The notes below the pieces were generated by a model. The model saw nothing but the letters and a program-made list of their open reading frames with translations, had not been told where the DNA came from and made no database searches. From JAZSQZ01 sp045538175 (lineage in GTDB: Bacteria > Bacillota > Clostridia > Christensenellales > UBA1242), in the NCBI GenBank assembly GCA_045538175.1, contig JAZSQZ010000011.1, positions 1 through 10,390 on the forward strand: a DNA stretch of 10,390 nt. Reading direction: 5' to 3'. The position numbers and the translations under genes are program-made. Shown here piece by piece: positions 5,480 to 10,390 of this stretch (position 1 is the stretch's first letter; each line of letters opens with the position of its first letter).

Positions 5480-6796
5480 TTACTCCTTACTATCTACTCT
5501 TATAACTTCTCTATTTATTTCTTCCATTGCTCTTTCAAAGTATTTTTGCTTTTTTAACTTTTCGTCACGAATCGGAATATCTAATGGTTCGATAATTCCA
5601 AAATTAGCATTCATAGGTTGAAAGTTTTTAGAATATCCTGTTGTTATATAGTTAATTATAGCACCTATCATTGTTTTTGACGATAAATTTAGTGGTGTTT
5701 TTTGATTGATTAACAAATAACAGTTTATAGCAGAAACAAGACCTGCCATAATACTTTCAACATATCCTTCAACTCCACTTAATTGTCCTGCTATAAAAAT
5801 ATTGTTAAATTTTTTAAGTTGAAATGTTTTTTCTAAGACTACAGGTGCGTTTACAAATGAGTTTCTATGCATAACACCATATCTTATATATTCGGCATTG
5901 TGAAGGGCTGGTATCATACTAAAAACTCTTTTTTGCTCTCCAAAAGTTAAGTTTGTTTGAAAACCTACAAGATTATAATTTATACCTTCTTCATCTTCTT
6001 TTCTAAGTTGAACCACGGCATAAGGTTTTTCTCCTGTTTTAGGGTTTGTAAGTCCAACCGGCTTTAGTGGACCAAATCTAATTGAGTCCTTGCCCCTTTT
6101 TGCCATAATTTCAATCGGCATACAACTTTCAAAAATCTCTTTCTTTTCAAATTTGTGAAGTTGTACGGTTTCAGCATTTATAAGTTCGTTATAGAAGTTT
6201 TCGTATTCTTCTTTATTCATTGGACAGTTTACATAATCGCCATTACCTTTGCCATATCTATCTCCAACAAAACTTAAGTCTTTATCAACCGACTCATATG
6301 AAACTATTGGGCTTGAGGCGTCAAAAAACGAGAGGTTGTCCGTATCCAACATCTCTTTTAACTTATTTAAGAGTTTTCCGTCTGTCAAAGGTCCTGTTGC
6401 AACTATTGTATAGTCACTATCTTTTGGTATATCTTCAACAACAGCGTTTACTATTGTTATGTTTTTAAACTCATTTATTCTTTTTGTGACAGTATCTGCA
6501 AACAAATCTCTATCAACTGCAAGTGCTCCACCTGCAGCAACTCTACATTCGTTTGCACATTTTAAAACAATACTATCAAATGCTTCAAGTTCTCTTTTAA
6601 GTAAGCCCGAAGCAACCAAACTATCGTTCGATTTTAAACTATTACTGCAAACAAGTTCGCAAAAGTTTGGGTTTTTATGGGCAGGGGTAAAAGAGTGTGG
6701 CTTCATATCGTATAAAACCACATCTATTCCCCTTTTTGCCAATTGATATGCAGCTTCGCATCCAGCAAGACCTGCTCCAATTATTGAAACTTTAAT
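5480..6796 (-). CDS. trmFO: tRNA m5U54 methyltransferase, folate- and FAD-dependent; apparent ATT start
   Basis: Uses 5,10-methylenetetrahydrofolate and FADH2 to methylate U54 in the tRNA T-loop. Read from ATT 6796, the product is 438 residues, close to the 435 of B. subtilis TrmFO. It begins KVSIIGAGLAGCEAAYQLAKR, holding the GxGxxG FAD motif. The two functional cysteines are present: Cys50 in CELVCSNSL and Cys225 in ESCMPIEIMAKRG. Other family signatures are AAGGALAVDRD, ATGPLTDGKL, YVNCPMNKEE, VRYGVMHRNSF-type RYGVMHRNS, AGQLSGVEGYVES and KNFQPMNANFG. No ATG, GTG or TTG occurs in frame before the FAD motif; an in-frame stop lies at 6814-6812. The first ordinary start, TTG 6742, would delete the FAD motif. 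AAGGGG (6811-6806) lies 9 nt before ATT 6796, so ATT is the best choice. The topA stop is 19 nt upstream. Confidence 0.94.
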   Translation of the reverse strand: MKVSIIGAGLAGCEAAYQLAKRGIDVVLYDMKPHSFTPAHKNPNFCELVCSNSLKSNDSLVASGLLKRELEAFDSIVLKCANECRVAAGGALAVDRDLFADTVTKRINEFKNITIVNAVVEDIPKDSDYTIVATGPLTDGKLLNKLKEMLDTDNLSFFDASSPIVSYESVDKDLSFVGDRYGKGNGDYVNCPMNKEEYENFYNELINAETVQLHKFEKKEIFESCMPIEIMAKRGKDSIRFGPLKPVGLTNPKTGEKPYAVVQLRKEDEEGINYNLVGFQTNLTFGEQKRVFSMIPALHNAEYIRYGVMHRNSFVNAPVVLEKTFQLKKFNNIFIAGQLSGVEGYVESIMAGLVSAINCYLLINQKTPLNLSSKTMIGAIINYITTGYSKNFQPMNANFGIIEPLDIPIRDEKLKKQKYFERAMEEINREVIRVDSKE

Positions 6797-6811
6797 TTTA
6801 ATCAGCCCCTT
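6794..6811 (-). promoter_or_regulatory. Ribosome binding site and candidate ATT start of trmFO
   Basis: AAGGGG at 6811-6806 can pair with the 16S 3' end using one G-U pair. In the trmFO frame the following codons are CTG 6805, ATT 6802, AAA, then ATT 6796. Spacings to these possible starts are 0, 3 and 9 nt, which favours ATT 6796; that also puts the start where other TrmFO proteins begin (MKV-IGAGLAG pattern). A one-base sequencing or assembly change from ATG is the main alternative. Confidence 0.55.
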
Positions 6812-6815
6812 TTAA

Positions 6816-8888
6816 TTATCTTTGATAATCGCATTCTTTGTTTGAACACTTAAACTTATCGCCGTCTTTTGATGTCTTTTTAGTTAAATATGACGAACAT
6901 TTTGGACATTTTTCATCGGTTGGTGTTTCCCAACTTGCAAAATTGCATTTTGGATACCCTGAGCAACCATAGAAAATTGTGCCTCTTTTTGTTCTTCTTT
7001 CCATAACGTCTTTGCCACAAATTGGACAGTGACAAACTGCACCTTTCTTTGTTGCAAGACTTTTTATGTTTTGACATTTTGGGAAATTAGGGCAAGCAAG
7101 GAATTTACCAAATCTTCCTTCCTTTACAACCATCATTGCCCCACATTTGTCACATTTGACATCGCTTACTATAACAGGAACTTTTACTCTTTCTGAGCCT
7201 GTTGCTGCAAAGTAGACTTCATCTTCAAATGTCGAATAGAAATCAGCAACAACATCTTGCCACTTTGAGTTTCCTTCTTCGATTCCGTCAAGTTTGTTTT
7301 CCATTTCAGCTGTAAAGGAAACATCCATAATATCTTTAAAGTATTTTTCCATAAACTCGGTAACGATTGTGCCAAGTTCGGTTGGAATTAAATATTTACC
7401 TTCTTTTTCGGTATAATTTCTTGTTGATAAAACAAGCATTGTTGGTGCATAAGTCGCAGGACGACCAATACCCTTTTCTTCCATTGCCTTAATAAGACTT
7501 GCTTCTGTAAATCTTACAGGTGGTTTTGTAAATTTTTGTTCTTTTAGGACATTTATAAGTTTTAAAATATCTCCAACTTCTAGGTTACACATTTTAGGTT
7601 CGCCCTTATCGTCGTTGTCGTCGTCTTCAGTATAAACCTTATATGCTTTTGTATAACCTAAGAATAATGGGGTTTTCCCAGCAACTTTAAAGCCATAATC
7701 ACCTGCGTTTATTGTAACGGTTAGCGAGTTGTATGTTGCTTCAGACATTTGACTTGCAACAAATCTTTCGTAAATCAACTTATACAACTTATAGTTTTCA
7801 GGTGATAATGAGCCCTTTAAGGACTCAGGAGTTCTTTCAAGAGAAATAGGTCTTATCGCTTCGTGAGCGTCTTGAATATTCTTTTTTGCCTTAAAAGTAT
7901 TGTATTTTGCTGGAGCATAATCTTTACCATAAGTCTTTATGATAAATTCTTTTGCTTTTGCTTGTGCTTCTGGTGAAACACGGGTTGAGTCTGTACGGAT
8001 ATATGTGATAAGAGCAACTTTACCTTCGCCCTTAATTTCTACGCCTTCATATAGTTGTTGTGCGCTTCTTGATGTTTTTGCAACCGACATACCAATTTTG
8101 TTTAGGGCGTCTTGTTGCATTGTACTTGTTGTAAATGGTGGTGGTGCTGAAGATTTTGTTACACTCTTCTTTACGTCCCCTACAACAAAGTTTTGTGCTT
8201 TTAAGTAATCTATAACATCATTTGTTTCTTGTTCGCTTCCACTTGTATATTTTTTCTTTTTGTATGTTGCAAGTGCAGCTTTGATTTTTTCGTCACCTTT
8301 TGTAAGTTCAGCAACAATTGACCAATACTCGACAGGTTTAAAGTTTTTGATTTCTTTTTCTCTATCTACTACAAGTTTAAGTGCAACTGATTGTACACGG
8401 CCACCACTTAAGTTGCTTTTAATTTTTTTACAAATAATAGGTGAAACCTTGTATCCCACAAGTCTGTCTAAAACCCTACGGCCTTGTTGTGCATGGACCA
8501 AATCCATATTTATTTTTCTTGGCTTTTTTATTGCTTTATTAACTGATTCTTTTGAAATTTCGTTAAACTCAATTCTGCAAGGTGTATCTTCGCTAATTCC
8601 TAATGCTCTCTCTACGTGCCAAGCAATTGCTTCCCCTTCTCTATCAGGGTCGGTTGCGATATAAAGATTATCACACTTGTCATACTTTGTTTTGAGTTCT
8701 TTAATTATCTCTTCTTTATCTGGCATTGTGACATATTTAGGTTCGAAATTGTTGTTAACATCAATAGCCAAAGATTTCACAGGTAAGTCAATAATATGAC
8801 CCTTTGTTGCTACGACATCATAACCTGTTCCTAAATACTTTTTTAAAGTGTCTCTTTTGCCAGGACCTTCAATAATAACTAAATCCAT
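6816..8888 (-). CDS. topA: DNA topoisomerase I (type IA)
   Basis: Relaxes negative supercoils by cutting one strand through a 5'-phosphotyrosine link. The 690-residue product has an N-terminal TOPRIM domain with Glu7 and the acidic motif DPDREGEA (80-87), followed by SGGRVQSVAL (161-170). The catalytic Tyr296 lies in ALITYIRTDSTR, and the core also shows DAHEAIRP and EEKGIGRPATYA. The C-terminus carries three four-cysteine zinc ribbons, at about 579-605, 621-648 and 661-686. The TOPRIM start reads VIIEGPGKRDT, where most TopA proteins have V-E-S-P-A-K-A-K-T; the catalytic Glu and Lys are kept. An acidic run EDDDNDD at 421-427 lies in domain II/III and looks like a surface loop. The ATG directly abuts the dprA stop (TAAATG), with AGGAAG (8899-8894) 5 nt upstream. 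Confidence 0.98.
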   Translation of the reverse strand: MDLVIIEGPGKRDTLKKYLGTGYDVVATKGHIIDLPVKSLAIDVNNNFEPKYVTMPDKEEIIKELKTKYDKCDNLYIATDPDREGEAIAWHVERALGISEDTPCRIEFNEISKESVNKAIKKPRKINMDLVHAQQGRRVLDRLVGYKVSPIICKKIKSNLSGGRVQSVALKLVVDREKEIKNFKPVEYWSIVAELTKGDEKIKAALATYKKKKYTSGSEQETNDVIDYLKAQNFVVGDVKKSVTKSSAPPPFTTSTMQQDALNKIGMSVAKTSRSAQQLYEGVEIKGEGKVALITYIRTDSTRVSPEAQAKAKEFIIKTYGKDYAPAKYNTFKAKKNIQDAHEAIRPISLERTPESLKGSLSPENYKLYKLIYERFVASQMSEATYNSLTVTINAGDYGFKVAGKTPLFLGYTKAYKVYTEDDDNDDKGEPKMCNLEVGDILKLINVLKEQKFTKPPVRFTEASLIKAMEEKGIGRPATYAPTMLVLSTRNYTEKEGKYLIPTELGTIVTEFMEKYFKDIMDVSFTAEMENKLDGIEEGNSKWQDVVADFYSTFEDEVYFAATGSERVKVPVIVSDVKCDKCGAMMVVKEGRFGKFLACPNFPKCQNIKSLATKKGAVCHCPICGKDVMERRTKRGTIFYGCSGYPKCNFASWETPTDEKCPKCSSYLTKKTSKDGDKFKCSNKECDYQR

Positions 8889-9992
8889 TTAATCTTCCTT
8901 TCTATAAATCAAGCAATAAAAATTGCCTGCAAGTTTTTTTATTATTCCACGAAAAGACAATGTTGTCAACAAACTGTTTAAGGTTTTTGTATCTAATTTT
9001 GTTTTAATTAGTATTTCTTGATAAGAAACTTCCCTATCTTTTATTGTCTCAATTATCTTTTTTTCGTCTTCATTAAAAGACAAATTTTCGTCTTCCTTCT
9101 TATTATATACAAGATTATATTCTTCCAAAATATCATCTATTTCTTGGACGATTTTCCCTTCGCCTTTTGCAATAATTTGATTACAACCCCTACTTTCAGG
9201 GCTTAAAATACTGCCAGGAACCACGAATACATCTTTGCCATAGTCTAAGGCATAATTCTTTGTGTGCATTACACCGGACTTTATTCCTGCTTCTACAATA
9301 AGCACGCCTTTTGAAAGCCCTGCAATAATTCTGTTTCTTATAGGAAAAATCCAAGGGTCCGGTTTTATGCCAAGGCGTTGTTCACTTATAATTAAACCAG
9401 CATTTTCTATCTCTTTTGATAGGTTAAAATTTGTTGTTGGATAAATATTATCAAGCCCACCTGCAACAACGGCAATTGTGTTTCCGTTATTTTCAAGTGC
9501 TGTTTTGTGAGCAACTGTATCAATGCCTAGTGCTAAACCACTTATAATTGTAAATCCCGTTTCTATAAGTTGCTTTGTAAAATTTTCTGCTATTGTTTTT
9601 CCATATATAGTTGCCTTTCTTGTGCCCACAATACCGATTGATAAAGTATCAACAAGTGATAAGTCGCCTTTATAATATAAAACAAAAGGTGGTGTATCAA
9701 TTTCTAAAAGTTTTGTAGGATAATCATCACTCTTTATAGTTGTGATTGATACGCCAAGGTTTGTTGTTCTTTTAATGTAATTGTCTATTGCCAAAATCGA
9801 ACATTCTTTTAGCATTTTATTATAGACTTTTTCATCTATAATAGACAGCAATTCTTCTTTGTTTGTTTTAAAGTTTGTAAAGATGTTTGAAGGCGACAAA
9901 AACAAACCCATAATTTCTTTCTTCTTATTATAGGTAAGCTCTGTAAAATAATCCAACCAAATTATTGCCTTCTCGTCTAAACTAAAACTCAT
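8889..9992 (-). CDS. dprA: DNA processing protein DprA (Smf)
   Basis: Loads RecA onto incoming single-stranded DNA during natural transformation; it is widely kept in bacteria not known to be competent. The 367-residue product has an N-terminal helical domain (about 1-75), then the Rossmann-like DprA core with VGTRKATIYG (122-131), SGLALGIDTVAH (151-162), VVAGGLDNIYP (175-185) and FPIRNRIIAGLS (216-227). These are followed by VFVVPGSI and GCNQIIAKG. A C-terminal winged-helix domain (about 306-367) ends the protein, giving the three-domain form. The loop after IVEAGIKSG reads VMHTKNYAL instead of the common SLITA-type sequence. The ATG follows the upstream stop by 3 nt with only a weak GGG-containing site, so translation is probably coupled to the comM-like gene. 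The comM-dprA-topA neighbourhood supports the call. Confidence 0.97.
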   Translation of the reverse strand: MSFSLDEKAIIWLDYFTELTYNKKKEIMGLFLSPSNIFTNFKTNKEELLSIIDEKVYNKMLKECSILAIDNYIKRTTNLGVSITTIKSDDYPTKLLEIDTPPFVLYYKGDLSLVDTLSIGIVGTRKATIYGKTIAENFTKQLIETGFTIISGLALGIDTVAHKTALENNGNTIAVVAGGLDNIYPTTNFNLSKEIENAGLIISEQRLGIKPDPWIFPIRNRIIAGLSKGVLIVEAGIKSGVMHTKNYALDYGKDVFVVPGSILSPESRGCNQIIAKGEGKIVQEIDDILEEYNLVYNKKEDENLSFNEDEKKIIETIKDREVSYQEILIKTKLDTKTLNSLLTTLSFRGIIKKLAGNFYCLIYRKED

Positions 9993-9995
9993 TTT

Positions 9996-10390
9996 TTATA
10001 CCCAATATTTTTCATCTAAACTTCTATAACCTATTGCTTCCATAATATTGTTTGTTTCAATATTTTCGTTGCCTTCAAGGTCTGCAATAGTACGTGCAAC
10101 TTTCAAAATTCTGTTGTATGCCCTTGCACTAAGCCCCAGCTTTTCAAAAGCGTTCTTTAAAATACCGGCTCCTTCAGGGGAGAGAGTGCAGTATTTTAGA
10201 ATATGGTCACTTGTAAGGTTGCTGTTTGAATAGATTTTCTCGCCCTTATATCTTTCAAGCTGAATTTTTCTTGCAGCGTCAACTCTTTCCTTTATTTTAG
10301 CAGAGCTTTCTTCCTTTTTTGAAGACTCTAATTCGTTATAGGAGATGGCAGGGACCTCAATATGTATGTCAATTCGGTCCAAAAGCGGAC
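9996..10390 (-). CDS. ComM/YifB family Mg-chelatase-like AAA+ ATPase, C-terminal part
   Basis: Only the last 131 codons are in the window; the gene enters from the right edge. The visible part begins PLLDRIDIHIEVP, the motif that follows the AAA+ core in YifB/ComM proteins. It continues into the Mg-chelatase C-terminal domain: LSPEGAGILKNAFEKLGLSAR, then AYNRILKVARTIADLEG and a final IMEAIGYRSLD. In Vibrio and relatives ComM is a hexameric helicase that promotes branch migration during integration of transforming DNA. In Firmicutes the YifB-type protein is less studied. It is 3 nt upstream of dprA, consistent with a shared DNA-processing role. The Walker motifs are outside the window, so an intact ATPase cannot be confirmed here. 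Confidence 0.93.
   Translation of the reverse strand, partial: PLLDRIDIHIEVPAISYNELESSKKEESSAKIKERVDAARKIQLERYKGEKIYSNSNLTSDHILKYCTLSPEGAGILKNAFEKLGLSARAYNRILKVARTIADLEGNENIETNNIMEAIGYRSLDEKYWV

Noticed and set aside
6740..6742. TTG as the trmFO start
   Set aside because: It has no ribosome binding site and would remove the GxGxxG FAD-binding motif that is clearly encoded upstream.
7599..7632. Low-complexity acidic stretch in topA as a repeat or insertion
   Set aside because: It is in frame, short, and looks like a surface loop of TopA; no flanking repeats are seen.
8260..8664. A 134-codon plus-strand open frame opposite topA, and similar plus-strand frames opposite hslU, tcdA, trmFO and dprA
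   Set aside because: All lie antisense to well-conserved genes, have no recognisable domain or convincing ribosome binding site, and are explained by codon bias on the coding strand.

Overview
This window is a low-GC housekeeping region from a Firmicutes-type bacterium, most likely an anaerobic member of the Clostridia. The assignment rests on the order comM-dprA-topA-trmFO-hslV-hslU (a Firmicutes arrangement), strong AGGAGG ribosome binding sites, AT-rich coding sequence, and a two-gene iscS-iscU pair of the kind common in Clostridia. All eleven genes are on the minus strand, so transcription runs from high to low coordinates. I see no mobile element, CRISPR array, tRNA, rRNA or phage gene, and nothing that amounts to a new multi-gene system.

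Region 1 (10390 to 2568) looks like one long, tightly packed transcription unit: the 3' part of a comM/yifB-type gene, dprA, topA, trmFO, hslV, hslU, tcdA and trxA. Gaps are 0-19 nt up to tcdA and 42 nt before trxA. It joins DNA uptake and processing (ComM-like, DprA), supercoiling (TopA), tRNA modification (TrmFO for m5U54, TcdA for ct6A37), ATP-dependent proteolysis (HslUV) and thiol reduction (thioredoxin). The xerC/codV gene that sits between trmFO and hslV in Bacillus is absent, and tcdA rather than codY follows hslU.

Region 2 (about 2536 to 825) is a short iscS-iscU unit for iron-sulfur cluster assembly. It has its own promoter, which physically overlaps the hairpin that probably terminates the upstream operon. 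A 21-bp inverted repeat lies just after the predicted transcription start. The two genes overlap, and a hairpin terminator follows iscU.

Region 3 (808 to 1) is a good extended -10 promoter, a leader of about 115 nt with two possible stems, and rpsB (ribosomal protein S2), whose 3' end runs off the window.

The points most worth a second look are: trmFO has no ATG, GTG or TTG ahead of its FAD-binding motif and probably starts at ATT; the terminator/promoter overlap and inverted repeat before iscS; an IscU scaffold with Asp in place of the usual His ligand-region residue; a Cys-containing tail on IscS encoded by the iscU ribosome binding site; and the structured rpsB leader.
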